From the NCBI GenBank assembly GCA_949128115.1, contig OX421966.1:5084001-5148000 (forward strand): a stretch of DNA of 64,000 nucleotides. Direction: 5' to 3'. This DNA is from Anaspis maculata. Lineage: Eukaryota; Arthropoda; Insecta; Coleoptera; Scraptiidae. Both the position numbers and the translations under genes were made by a program. Position 1 is the stretch's first letter, and each line of letters opens with the position of its first letter. This document shows, piece after piece, positions 1 to 11,309 of the stretch. The notes beneath the pieces were generated by a model. The model was given only the letters and a program-made list of their open reading frames with translations. It was not told the origin of the DNA and did not search any database.

Positions 1-455
1 CGGTTCAATTACGCCACACTGCTTTTGGTAACCTTCGTTAGTGCATAAAATATTACAAAAAAAAATTGAAAAATATGAAAGGGTCAACGGGAGAAAACTA
101 GCCCCCAGTATTTTGGTTACTCGAAGGTATCTGAAAACAAAGTTGAGGGAAAATAATCAGTGATCCATTCATAAAACAAGGTGCATGAGACAAGAAATTT
201 ATTATACAGGGTGGTGAGTCATAAATCATGAGAATCTACTCTTCCTCAATAGAACTAAGGTGCATAAATTCGAGTAGTTTCTGAACTGATCTAGACCACA
301 AGATGACTTGGTCATTTATACAGCAACGAAGATTGCCAAAACAGCATTGCATTGCAGTTTAGCGTGATTTTTCATAGACACCGTGGGAAATTAAATATCG
401 CCCCTACGACTCACACCCGACGCTCGCAGGCTGATTTCCTTGGAATTACGGCAGA

Positions 456-2016
456 TATAACGTATCGTCCGAAAGTTTTGGGAATTTTTTTAAAAGCTTA
501 TAACTTTTTTTGGATAGTTTCAATTTTGTAACTTGATATTAATCCTAATCATTGATGGCTCTCAGTTCTCTTCTGCCATGTTCGATCATTCTCTGGACAA
601 CAGCGGGATTAATATCTCTGAGGTCCTGCCTCCCAATGTACCGCAAGCTCGACCAATATAAGATTTTTGGTAAGTATTGAGCAGGATAATATACGACAAG
701 GGATGGGAGGCTGCAAATGAAGACCAATTGCGGCGTCACATTTTTCAATAACATTAGAGAATTTCGCATTTGAGAAATTGATACAGAAAATTATGGAACA
801 TGACAGAAGAAAATTGTGATCCATCGAAGACAATGGTCCATTTTCAATATGTTGAATATGAATTTCTCATTGTTATACAGGGTGTTTCCAAAATGGTGAT
901 ACAAACTTCTAGGAGAGATTCCTCATCAAAAATGAACCAGGAAAAAATATACCTTTGATGTCCTAAAATGCTCCGTTAAAAAGTTACAGGGTGTTCAAGT
1001 TGACCTTTTAAAACTGATTGTTTGACATAAGTTTTGAACCGTTTAACCGATTTTGTTTAAATTTCCAACAAAGTTAGCTGAAATGAGTCTCTATCGAATA
1101 ATAGTAACGTGTTGAGAAAACAAAGTTCAGGAGTGTAGATAATGGGGGGTGTCTTAATTTTTACCCGCCTATTTTTACATTCCTAGCTATTCTTCCGAAT
1201 TGTTCTTATTTTTGGATTCTACGTTTAATTTAGAGAAAAAAGTTACTCCTGCAAAATTTTGATTAGAGGCTTCGTTTTTGAGATATCTGGGTTTGAAACT
1301 TTGTAAAACATCTCGAAATTGCCACTTTCAAAGGCCTAAAAACTAAAATCCAAAAAAACTCACAATTTCTCAGCAAGAATAGGTTCTCTAGAATTTCTAA
1401 GTTGATAAACCACTAATGCTTCTGAGAAATGAGAAGTTTTCAGGGGGAAAAAATGAGCTCATTGAAAGTGGCGATTCCGAGATGTTTTCCAAAGTTTCAA
1501 ACCCAAATATCTCGAGAATGAGCCTCTAATCAAAATTTTGCAAAAGTAACTTTTTTTCTAAACTGAATGTAGAATCCAAAAATTAGAACAATTTGGGAAA
1601 ATAGCTAAGGGGGTAAAAAATAGGAGGGAAAACATGACAACACCCTCATTATCTGCGCCCCTGAATTTTTTTTTAAACACGTTGCTATTATTTGATAGAG
1701 ACCAATTCTTGTTGACTTTGTTCCAAATTTGAACAAAATCAGTCAAACGGTTCAAAAGTTATGTCAAAAAATCGATTTTGAAGATTCAACTTGGACACCC
1801 TGTAACTTTTCAACGGAGCATCTTAGGACATCAAAAGTAATTTTTTTCCTGGTCCATTTTTGATGAGGAATCTCCCCTAGAAGTTTGCATCACCATTTTG
1901 GAAACACCCTGTATATGATGGTAATTTTTGCAATATCAAGTTCAAATATGAAGACTATTCAGAAAAAGTTATTAGCATTAAACAATTTCCCAAAACTTTC
2001 GGACGATACGTTACGT
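456..2016. repeat. Old inverted repeat split by a MITE
   Basis: About 85 bases at 456-540 recur in inverted, diverged form at 1931-2016, for example the shared stretch CCCAAAACTTTCGGACGAT. The right copy starts just after the end of the MITE at 876-1913, so that MITE appears to have landed inside an older inverted-repeat element. The outer ends of the older element were not resolved. Bases 1-455 hold no gene that I can support. Confidence 0.55.
876..1913. mobile_element. TACAGGG-ended MITE, long inverted repeats
   Basis: Both ends carry the same inverted sequence, starting TACAGGGTGTTTCCAAAATG, with homology running far inward to give a near-palindrome of 1,038 bp. TA flanks each end, which fits a Tc1/mariner-type TA duplication; that assignment is inferred. 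There is no coding capacity. Other TACAGGG-ended units lie at 19436-19861 and 42044-42672. Confidence 0.75.
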
Positions 2017-3409
2017 AAAAGTGATACGCATCTTTTTTGTGGACAATTTGATGGCCTTTTATTTGAACCGAACCGATTTCCGATGGGATCGCTATTTATC
2101 GAGATGATTGAAAAAAATACCCAATTACACCAATATTCCAAGATGGCGGCGACTCTACACCTCCTATCGATGAGTACTTTTTACACAATAATCAACAAGC
2201 TTTCAAAATCATCCCTAACAATTTTCAGAAGTACACGATTTATTTTTGCTATTTTTTTCTCGTTGACTGGGCTAAATAGGTGATTTCATGCTCTTTGACT
2301 CACACCTACCTCTGACATATGATCAATTTTACACCTTTCTGCATTAAAGCAAGCTGTGGAAAAAATGGGTTGCGTTGGTACGAATGGGACGTTGACGACT
2401 TGTTGGCAGCTAGCTGTCTTCATGTGCATTTTCAAAGTGACATTGTCACCGTCTCGGGGAGTCATGTACGCGAAAGTGAAAATTTTCGAGAATATGCGAA
2501 AAATTGTTAGTTTCTTTTGAGTGTTTTGAGTGATAGGACGTTAAGGGAGATTGTCTTTACTGGCTCGTGGGTCTTCGCCAAGGCTATTAGGTTTTGCCGG
2601 CCACTGAGAAAATTATGCCGAATGTCCGTGATGCCGTGAAGAAATGGAATGTAAAAAGGAAAAACCCACTGCCCAAGAGGTAACTTATTCTTTAGATGGA
2701 CAATATGGATAGTGGGACAATAATTTATGGAGTTGAACTGTACGGAGACGAGACAATTTGGGCGTGAGTAAGGTAGGTACACTTGATACCTCAACACGGT
2801 GACAAGGTGTCACATTGAAAATTGCACCCCTAGACAACTGGCTAGCATCCCCTTGTATTCGTATCATTCGTACCAACACAACACAATTTTTCCATAGCTT
2901 GCTCTAATGTAGAAAGCCGTGGAATTGATTATATTCATAATTTCATCCAGATAAAGTGTTACTGCTGTTGTTTTGTATCACCCGGTCTATACAAATACAC
3001 TTGGAATCATGAAAATTGTGAAGAGAATCGAAGTGAACAAAAAAAAGTCGGTCTATTTCTGGTTTCTAGTAAAATAATAGTGATAGAACAATTACCATGG
3101 AAAATGTATAGCTTGCATTTAAAACCAATTCCGCTGGATCAGGGGAGCTCAAAAACCTGAAAAATTACACTTGAATTGTAATCCTGGGTCTCCTAGAACC
3201 CTGAAACTAGAGAGACCTCCTGAAACAAGACATTTCTGGTTTACTTGCTCCCTGTCCGCCATCTTGGATTTTGAAGCTTCCGGTAAAGTTTTCGAAGTGG
3301 AAACCGCCATTTTCATATTCAGCGAGGTCAAATTAGTCTATAACGTCATGTTGTCAAAAAAAAAAATAGTAAATGTCGCTGAACTCTCTTATTTTCTGTT
3401 TTGTGCCAG
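2017..3409. other. Intron or upstream DNA, nothing recognised
   Basis: This is AT-rich sequence without a credible coding region. Open frames here are short and lack codon bias. It ends in a pyrimidine tract and AG at 3408-3409, the acceptor of the first visible host exon. Confidence 0.5.
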
Positions 3410-4308
3410 ATGGCAGGCGCAAACTTCATCTACCACCTCGAGAACCGCCTTGCCGCCGTCCCGCATCCCTTCGGCCACGAGAATCGCCCGGCCGTCGACT
3501 TCGGTGACGAAGGCCACCAGGTCCACGCAAGAGAGGTCCCAGCCCATAGTGCCCGCGCGTCCCGTCACTAAGGTCGCCCGTCCGCAAACCGGGGTGCCGG
3601 TGGTCAAGAAGCCGACGCGCGCCGAGTCCATGATCCCGCCGCCCCGCCCGCCTCCCACCGGAAAAATCTCCAGGCCGTCCGATGCGTTGATGTCTTCGAC
3701 GGCGGCGACGCGTCGCAAGGCCCTGTTCCCGCAGCAGCCGGTCCGCCGCCCGCCTCCGCCCCCGCCTCCGACCCAGGACGAAAGGGACCTGGCGTCGACC
3801 TCGTACTGGGAGAGGCTGAACCGGCAGCTGGAGGCCAATCCACCGCCGATGGTGCAGGTGGACGAAGAATTCGACGATTCCTTCGACGACCTGGAGATCG
3901 CCATCGGGAGGGAGATGCGCGCCAGCGGCCAGGATCCGACCGCGCGGGAAGTCGCGACGTGTCCGAGCAACAACAAGGATTCCGAACTGGGGAAGATGTT
4001 CGATGCGGCGGCCAAGGCGGCCAAGCGGAAGTCGCCGCAGAGCAAGGCGCGCGACCAGATGTGGGAGCTGCAGCAGGAGCTGGATCAGTACACGCAGCAG
4101 GTGCAGCAGCAACAGCGCCAGCAACAGCAGGAGCGGGAGGAGGAAGAACGAGATCAGCCGCGGCCGGTCGGAGCGAGGAGCGCTCTGGAGCTGCAGCAGG
4201 CCGGCGTGTCCGTCGAAAGCATGGCGCCGGTCCGGTTGGGCGACATCGGTCTGGACTTGCAAGACGTCGTGATTCCCCCGGAATGTAAAAAAGTACCTAC
4301 AGGCTCAG
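3410..4308 (+). CDS. Host gene, internal exon A (Pro-rich and Gln/Glu-rich)
   Basis: This is the first visible coding exon of a + strand gene whose start lies outside the window. A pyrimidine tract ending TTTTGTGCCAG precedes position 3410; the exon opens with the third base of a codon. The donor is CAG|GTGCGT at 4309, leaving one base of a codon, which matches exon B. The roughly 299 residues are low complexity: Ser/Thr/Arg/Pro-rich first, then a run of seven prolines, an acidic segment (EEFDDSFDDLEIA), and a Gln/Glu-rich stretch (ELQQELDQYTQQ, then poly-Gln) that looks like coiled coil. It has no catalytic motif. The GC-rich codon use contrasts sharply with the AT-rich surroundings. A scaffold or cytoskeletal role is a guess from composition. 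An alternative donor at 4293 does not keep frame with exon B. Confidence 0.82.
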
Positions 4309-4363
4309 GTGCGTCTCCCCATCTACTCCACTCTCACTTTCCCCACCTCCATCCTGTGAGTAT

Positions 4364-4690
4364 ACACTCAGGGTGTTGCAGCGATGATAGCAAAAAATCC
4401 AACTGTGTGTAGATCTCGTCAAAATATGACGAAAACCTATTCACCTACCATTTTGCAAAGTTCGGCCTAATAACGAAGGTACAGCCCTTCAAAGTTGACT
4501 TTTTTCGGATTTCCAAAATTTGTAACTCAGTGACGTTTTGACCTCTTTGAACAGCACAGAGTGATTTGTTAAAACCATCTACCATCTACCGACCTGCAAA
4601 ATTTTGAAAGAATCCAGCCAGTGGTGTAGGAGTTATGAGGGTCAATAATTTAGGAGCATCCGAAAAAAAGGTGACTCAACCCTTTTGTTG
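4364..4690. repeat. Left arm of a dispersed inverted-repeat element
   Basis: The segment begins CAGGGTGTTGCAGCGATGAT, 56 bases downstream of the exon A donor. A shared block, GATCTCGTCAAAATATGACG, recurs at 47010-47029 and, inverted and slightly changed, near 20600-20620. Its second half (hallmark CAGTGGTGTAGGAGTTATGA) recurs at 52474-52493 and inverted near 20515-20545. The arms at 4364 and 20640 could be the two ends of one old element now filled with 16 kb of later insertions. Confidence 0.55.
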
Positions 4691-6475
4691 CGGCTTACTA
4701 TCTAGCGGACTCGACCCCCCAGTGCGGAATGAAAATAGGACATTCGCAGCTAAGTCCTAAAACACCTTAATTTTCGAATTTTCCGCCAAATTCATTCACA
4801 AACATCTAAATTGCATGAAAATAACCCTCCTAATAACCCCTCTACATAACCCTTTCCTCCCCCTTCCTCATCCTTTTTTTTTTCTTTTTTTTTCAAAATT
4901 TCATTTATTGTATGGTATGGTTATTTCTTCCTCTCTCTCTCTTCGCCCTACCCTCTCCATCACCTCCCCTTCCTAAGCTTCTTTTCATCCCCATCCGCCC
5001 TTGTTCTCTCCCAAAATAGTAAAAAATTCCATTTTTTTTAATTTCAAAGAACATCTAAGCTCTTGGAATACTACGCCCTCTCTTCTGCTGCTACGATTGT
5101 TTTGCCTAAAAACAAGACATTCGCAGCGGGAGCCTAAGATGTGGGACTGGGAAGCTAAATGAAGTACAGAGATGTATTCTGGGTCCTATAACCATTTACA
5201 GAACGAGATTCAGTGCCATTTCTGCGCTTGTGCAACCGTGCGAGGGGATTTGAGAATAGTGCTGTATGCTAACACATGTAAAAAGCGTAATTTCAACATT
5301 GTATATTATTGAAACGGCTGGAAATGGAACTTCCAAATAAGTTGTGGAAAAAAGAGCGTTTCTTGATCTCTCATTGTGTTCAAGACCAGCAATGATGGAT
5401 CAGTTTCAGATACACGATGAGCGAAAATATGGTAACGTGTTTATCAGTTGGTGTTTTTTTGAAAATACCGCCCTATTTATAGTACTCTTATCTGCCTTAC
5501 GGTTGCCGTCCTGTCTGTCGATGGCATGAAACTGCAAGTAAACAAATGGTAAATGAAATTTTATCGAGTTATATCAAAGGTTTTGTGTTTTGTGTTTTCT
5601 GTTTCTTCTTTCAAAAATGACGGGCAGTTTGTTGAGTGTCTGACAGCAAAAACCGTACGACAAACATCACCTTCTAGGCAACCAGTTATACACTGAAAAC
5701 GGCTTTTTCGTTCTTTTCGGAACACTACGCGCGGAATGCATTTTTTCGACAGCAATGCACATGGACAACATTTTTTCGTCTAATCTAGCATGGAAATCAG
5801 GAGTCTCTTGTCATCTATTTTTCTTTGTTAAATTGGTGGCTGAAAATTTGCAGGTTTTGACTTTTCCTAGCTCGCGCAGACGCATGAGTTCCATCCCCTA
5901 GCTTTGCGAACCTACAGCGCATGTCCGTGCCGCTAAATATCGCATATTGACGCTAGAATGAATTTCTAAAAATAGGACATTCGCACCACGGGCACGATTT
6001 TCTGGCGTCCTATAAATCGGACATTCGCAGCGAAAGGGTGACTTAAGGTGGCCCCTCATACAATGCCGGATCAACGTATTTGCTGCCCCTAGGCCTGCTT
6101 CAAATTCCCCCCCCTCCCAGCGAGCAAATCATGCCAACGAATGTTCACTGATCGTAACGAACTCATTCTTTTCCCGGTTTTTATTATTATTATCTTGAAA
6201 ATTTCATTCATCTGTCAAATCGGACATTCTAACAATGGAAGTGACAGTCTTCTATTGTTGTTTGAACCAATCAGATTCGAATTAGGCGATAATTTGCACA
6301 AGTGCATTTTGCGATAACTTTCGATAATTTGCACTAGTGCATGAATCGATAATTTTTTTTCTGTTTCTATACTAAAACCGACAGCAGACATAAAATCAAA
6401 TTGTCGTGCCAGGCGGTCAGGATAACACCTGGGACATGTGAATAACATCACGAAGAGTTAACCTCTACAACTTTC
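4691..6475. other. Intron DNA with scattered GGACATTCGCA motifs
   Basis: No gene is visible. The motif GGACATTCGCA occurs at about 4739, 5976 and 6012, with a near copy at 5116, which suggests decayed copies of one repeat. A pyrimidine-rich, CT-biased stretch covers about 4850-5040. The open frames here are short and without similarity that I recognise. Confidence 0.35.
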
Positions 6476-6970
6476 TGACACCAGCTGAAGAATTATTTTT
6501 ATTGGGCTCCAACTCCCAATTTCACTTTGTTCAAACTTTTAACACTTTAACGTGGGAACGGGTATTCTCCCGAATACCTTAAAGCTCTTATTTGACCTAC
6601 CTGTGTGACACCGTGACACTTACCTGTGGTTGCATCACCTCGAGTTGACAATCGAGCCTTTCCTCCCATTAATTTGTCGAAATGCATAATCCATGTGCTT
6701 TTCAGCTATGTGTCTCTAATTAACTTCCATTTAGAGTGGTATTAAAGTGCAAGAGTAAAATTAAACAATTTATTGAAAATAAATGATTTACATGTACCTA
6801 TACATTTGAAATGGAAACAAAAGTCAATGAATAACTAGACTGCACAATTCAAATATGGTTGCAGTACCTAAAGTAAACTGCAATGATCCAATACTGGATA
6901 AAATAACTCAATACCCAATTGTTTAAACATCATAATTGTCTATACGAGAATTGTTTATTGTTCAAACAAA

Positions 6971-7141
6971 CTATCTGTTGCTAATATTCAAACAATCTAT
7001 TTGCTGTTGCTATTATTCAAACAAGCTATTTGCTGTTGCTGTTATTCAAACAAACCCTTTGCTGTTGCAATTATTCAAACAAACTATTTGCTGTTGCTAT
7101 TATTCAAACAAATCCTTTGCTGTTGTTATTATTTGAACAAA
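6971..7141. repeat. 29-bp tandem repeat, about 6 copies
   Basis: Units such as CTATTTGCTGTTGCTATTAT plus TCAAACAAG start at 6997, 7026, 7055, 7084 and 7113, exactly 29 bases apart, with a 26-base partial copy at 6971. Related TTATTCAAACAA sequence recurs at about 24650. The units abut one another without spacers, so this is a minisatellite. Confidence 0.9.
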
Positions 7142-7538
7142 TCAAATATCTAGGTTTGTATGATATCTAAACGAATCTCTAACTATCTAAAAAGAGCGCA
7201 CAACTTTAATGCCACATCAATTGTTTGAACGTTCCTATAATATGAACAAACTTATATCTGTGACTCACAATAATTACATATATGCCGATCAGCTTTTAAA
7301 TTCAGCACTAGAACGGTAATTTTCTTACGCCAAGTTGGCAATTCTGCGATAATTGGGGATGCTTAAATTTGTAATGTTGGATCATTTTTTCCCTAGATGA
7401 CCTTGAATTTCTATTGTCAATCGAGTACAGCGCTGTTGCAAGATTGTATAAACGTTCAAGGCGTCTTGATTTTGGTAGATTTTCGCCAGTTTAAATGGGC
7501 GACTGGTGGAATGTTTTTTCCAAGGTTTTTTCAACAGT

Positions 7539-7713
7539 AATATCACAAGTGCTTAGATTTTCACGATAATTTTGGTCAGGCGATCGCGAGTGCTGATTGT
7601 AGCGATAAATGCCCGACTCCGTAGGAGGAGGGCATTTATCCAGGGACAATCAGCCCGAGGGAAACGCCTGGCCAAAATTATCTGGGAAAATCTGGAGCAC
7701 GAGTGATATTTTG
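7539..7713. mobile_element. Short hairpin MITE
   Basis: Imperfect inverted arms (AATATCACAAGTGCTTAGAT on the left, GAGCACGAGTGATATT on the right) enclose an inner pair, GATAAATGCCC / GGGCATTTATC, and the whole folds as one hairpin of 175 bases. No clear target duplication was found. There is no coding capacity. Confidence 0.6.
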
Positions 7714-8091
7714 AAGATTATTACATAAAAGAAGTCCGAAGTGACAGCTGTCAGATTTTGTTGTTTACATGAATTTTATTCCGTTGCTATTGACAGTGGG
7801 ATTTAGATAAGTGAATATTATCCTTGTTGGTCTAAAATCAAGGGCGTTGTATGTAATAATCAAATAAAATAATAAATTACGTTGAGGAAACTGTTCTAAT
7901 TTTTGGTCAAAAATAAAGGTCAATAGCTGATATCTAAAATTAATCTGTGCCTTTTAAATTTAACACTAGGTGATAGATTTTACAAGCTCTCGAAGGTAAT
8001 AATCGAAAATTTCACAATTTTTCTGAATTAATTGCTATGCCTGTACTAAGGATACAATATTAGTGACTACGTAAATCAACTTATACCGTCC

Positions 8092-8213
8092 GTTTTTTAT
8101 TTTAGGCCCCAGCCCGTAGCATCTTAATTATGGGTTTCACACACAACATATTATATATTTTTGAAATCACAAAAACAAGATCTTTCGACTGATGATATGT
8201 CATATTACTGTCA
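8092..8213. repeat. LINE target-site duplication, 3' copy (122 bp)
   Basis: This sequence is repeated directly at 15552-15673 with the same length and almost no differences by eye. It lies in the left arm of the palindromic MITE. A third, inverted and more diverged copy at 16314-16442 is the other arm of the MITE. Confidence 0.88.
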
Positions 8214-8318
8214 ATTCAATTCAATTCAATTCAATTCAATATATTTATTGTTCCTTCGGTGTTACACCATGAACAAGAAAAAAAAAAAAAAACAGGGTAA
8301 GATAAATTAACACACAAG

Positions 8319-11306
8319 TCAGTACTCGTTCCTGCTGAACGCCCTCAGCCTGAGAGCTCCCACAATGAAATTGACAATTCTAACAATAACAGAAGTATTA
8401 TTTACCTCAATAAAATGCAAGACATCTCTCAGATTGATGAGGTCATGTATGTAGTGAAATCTTATAGGCTTATAAATTGGACACTCGAAAAGTATATGCT
8501 CCAACGTCTCCTGTCTGTGCAAATTACATATAGTACAAAGCTCCTCAGTTATAATTCGGTAACATGAACCCTTCCACGTGAATTTCAGGTAGCGATCACT
8601 GCCTAATTTCAGTTGGGCTACTATTTTCAACTTGGCAATAGGCAACCTCAACTGCAGGTAGGATCCGCTGTCAATGTCAAAGCTAAAAAATCTGTACAAG
8701 GAGGAAAAAGTGGAGGACTGACACCTGTTTAGATCAATGTGGCGCAATCGTTGTTCATATTGATCGAGAATTTCTCCTTTATACTTGACTAAAGTCTGCA
8801 GATCCAAGCACGGCCAGAGGCGCCCAAACCCAGCATCCGTAAAAAACACTCCCATTTGACTGGCCCAACTGTATTTGGTTTCTCTTGAATCTATCTGAAT
8901 CAAACGCTTGAAACATATAAGCGGATAGCGACTACAGTTCATGCAAAGTAATTTTTCCATCCAACTCAGGCAAGTTTTGAGTATCACAAGTGAGAGAGCC
9001 GTGACACCTACCTCCAGTCTTACAGCATAATCAGGAGTATTCTTAGCCAAGGCCAGCAACCGCTTGAAAAAACCGACCTGGACCCTCTCCAGAAGGTCAG
9101 CATATCTCACTGCATACACGGCCATGCAATGCGACATAGAGTTTAGTATGGTCGACTCGTAAAGTTTAATTCGCGGTTCCCAGCTATTAAACCCAGCACG
9201 TGCCATCAATGATAAAGTCGCCCCAGATGCAACCCTGGCCCTAGCCACTGTCTCTCTCGCCGCTTGCAGGAAAACCGATGAAGAAGTAAAGGTAACTCCA
9301 AGGTAAGTATATTTATTCTCCACCAATATTTGCTCTCTGTTGTAAAGAAACTTCAACCTACTAGCCGATCCGGAATGACCTCTACCAAAGCAAACTATTC
9401 TTGATTTTTCAGTGTTAACAATCAAGCCATTCGTCGAGCAATAACTCTCAAGGACCGATAATTTTCTTGCCAAATCAACAGGAGAATCACCCAGAATCAC
9501 CAAATCATCCGCATACAACAGCAAGCAAACATCCAATTCATTATCCACATTCAATCCCACACAACCAGCCTCGCGAAAATATACTTCTATATCAGAAAGA
9601 AACAACGCGAACAAACAAGGACTCAACGATTCACCCTGCAAAACTCCCGATTCAACCTTAAACTTTCGTGTAAATTCACAACCAACCTTCACTCTTACAC
9701 TAGCATTCTCATACAACGCTCTTACTATCCTAATGAATCTTGTACTAACACCCAAGTGGTAGAGTTTCTGCCACAACAAAGTGTGTTTCACAGTGTCAAA
9801 GGCACGCCTAAAGTCAATAAAAGCCGCATAAACATGTCTACCTTTCAACCTCAAATGTATCTGAATGATCGAACTCAGTACAAACACATTATCCATGCAG
9901 CCCCTTCCCCTCCTGAACCCGGACTGACATTCAGGAATGGTCTTAGTCTCCTCTTCCCAAAAAATGAGTCGCTGCAACAAAATCTGAGTGAATAGCTTGG
10001 CACAACAATTGACCAAAGCTATTCCTCTATAGTTTAAGGGATCATCGACTGGCCCTTTCTTGTGAAGCATGGTTAAAACAACGTCACTCCACTGTACAGG
10101 CAGTTTCTCCTCATCCAAAATTCGGTTAAACATTACTTGAAGGTACAGCAACCAGTTTTGCGGACAGCTTCTGAAAAACTCATAAGCAATCCCGTCAGTA
10201 CCAGGTGCCTTTTCACATTTAGATCTGCGGAGTGCAGAGATAAGCTCATCAGTTGTTATTGGAACATCAAGGATTTGATTGCCGGCGTCGTAGAAAACTG
10301 TAAGAGGAGAAATGCCTGCACATCCCGGATGTATTGCGCTGTAAAACTCTTCCCAAGCATCAACAGAAAGCATGTCCCTGGTGTAGGTCCGTTCACGGAA
10401 TATTTTAAGGGTCTTCCAGAAAAGCGCCGAATTCCGTACCTCACTCAATAGTTCCACATGCCTCCTATTGTATTGCAATTTCTTCAACTTTAGTAGTTCT
10501 TTGTATTGTTTTTTTGAATGCAAATAAAAGCTGACAAAGATTTTTGAAAAGTTATTCTTTTTACAGTTATTTAGGCTTTCTTTAAGTTCTTTTTTGGCAG
10601 TGATGCAATCTCGGTCAAACCATCTTTTGGAGTGGATTACGGCTCTTCTCCTACATGAACCATAATTACAAAGACCAACATTTCTCGCAATCTCAAATAC
10701 TGTCTCACACAAGTTAACATACATTTCCTGGGCAGAGCCATGTATAGCAACCCTTGGGGATTGCTGCATTGCAATTGTGTACTGAGTGTTAAGTTCATTC
10801 TTCCATTTTATACACAAAGGACTAGAGGTATTGGAGCTCCTATGAGAAGGTTGATTCGCGTTATGAAAAAATGGGCTGTGCAATTCCAGCCTTATAGGGA
10901 AGTGATCCGATTCAAAAATATCGCTCATCACAAGAAAATCTGACACTCTGTAAAGATCCAGGACTGAAGCCCACACGCAATCTACACTACTACTGCCCAC
11001 CGAACTGCAATAAGTAAAGTCGCCCTGCTGGTCGCTCTTAGATCTGCCATTGACAAGAATCAATGCATTTTCGCCCATAAACTCGAGTAAGGAACGACCC
11101 CTCATGTTTAAGGTTTTGTCTTTAGACTTTCTGTGTTGATACAGGTTACAGTCCTCCACAGTCTCCAGAGGAAGGTCACCCAGCTCACCCAGTCTGCAGT
11201 TGAAATCACCTCCAACAATTAACATGTCATTGGGGTACATCTGTTGTATGTCATCTAAGCCAAGCTGAAAAAGTTCAAGCAGATTTGTAATATTCAGAGA
11301 CGGTTT
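8319..11306 (-). CDS. LINE ORF2, C-terminal part: endonuclease end and reverse transcriptase
   Basis: This frame carries most of the LINE polyprotein. It opens with the second half of the APE endonuclease (GGDFNCRLGEL, later SDHFPIRLE), followed by an RT domain (YRGIALVNCCAKLF, GFRRGRGCMD, FIDFRRAFDTV) with catalytic YADD at 9515-9504. Next come the thumb region (NKYTYLGVTF) and a C-terminal Cys/His motif (CTICNLHRQETLEHILFEC). No RNase H motif is evident. The frame is open for 995 codons. The ATG at 11432 is in the inserted element and is not the native start; the native N-terminus is at 13512-13138 on the other side of the insertion. Both parts stay in the same frame across the 3-bp duplication, so the ORF is broken only by the insertion. 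Confidence 0.92.
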   Translation of the reverse strand, partial: KPSLNITNLLELFQLGLDDIQQMYPNDMLIVGGDFNCRLGELGDLPLETVEDCNLYQHRKSKDKTLNMRGRSLLEFMGENALILVNGRSKSDQQGDFTYCSSVGSSSVDCVWASVLDLYRVSDFLVMSDIFESDHFPIRLELHSPFFHNANQPSHRSSNTSSPLCIKWKNELNTQYTIAMQQSPRVAIHGSAQEMYVNLCETVFEIARNVGLCNYGSCRRRAVIHSKRWFDRDCITAKKELKESLNNCKKNNFSKIFVSFYLHSKKQYKELLKLKKLQYNRRHVELLSEVRNSALFWKTLKIFRERTYTRDMLSVDAWEEFYSAIHPGCAGISPLTVFYDAGNQILDVPITTDELISALRRSKCEKAPGTDGIAYEFFRSCPQNWLLYLQVMFNRILDEEKLPVQWSDVVLTMLHKKGPVDDPLNYRGIALVNCCAKLFTQILLQRLIFWEEETKTIPECQSGFRRGRGCMDNVFVLSSIIQIHLRLKGRHVYAAFIDFRRAFDTVKHTLLWQKLYHLGVSTRFIRIVRALYENASVRVKVGCEFTRKFKVESGVLQGESLSPCLFALFLSDIEVYFREAGCVGLNVDNELDVCLLLYADDLVILGDSPVDLARKLSVLESYCSTNGLIVNTEKSRIVCFGRGHSGSASRLKFLYNREQILVENKYTYLGVTFTSSSVFLQAARETVARARVASGATLSLMARAGFNSWEPRIKLYESTILNSMSHCMAVYAVRYADLLERVQVGFFKRLLALAKNTPDYAVRLEVGVTALSLVILKTCLSWMEKLLCMNCSRYPLICFKRLIQIDSRETKYSWASQMGVFFTDAGFGRLWPCLDLQTLVKYKGEILDQYEQRLRHIDLNRCQSSTFSSLYRFFSFDIDSGSYLQLRLPIAKLKIVAQLKLGSDRYLKFTWKGSCYRIITEELCTICNLHRQETLEHILFECPIYKPIRFHYIHDLINLRDVLHFIEVNNTSVIVRIVNFIVGALRLRAFSRNEY

Positions 11307-11309
11307 GAA

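Noticed and set aside
3389..4272. Long antisense and alternate-frame open frames over exon A
   Set aside because: They arise from GC-rich, low-stop composition of the true exon. They lack domain signatures, while the + frame keeps splice phase with six other exons.
6971..7141. CRISPR-like array (29-bp period)
   Set aside because: The units abut without unique spacers, and the context is a eukaryotic intron. It is a minisatellite.
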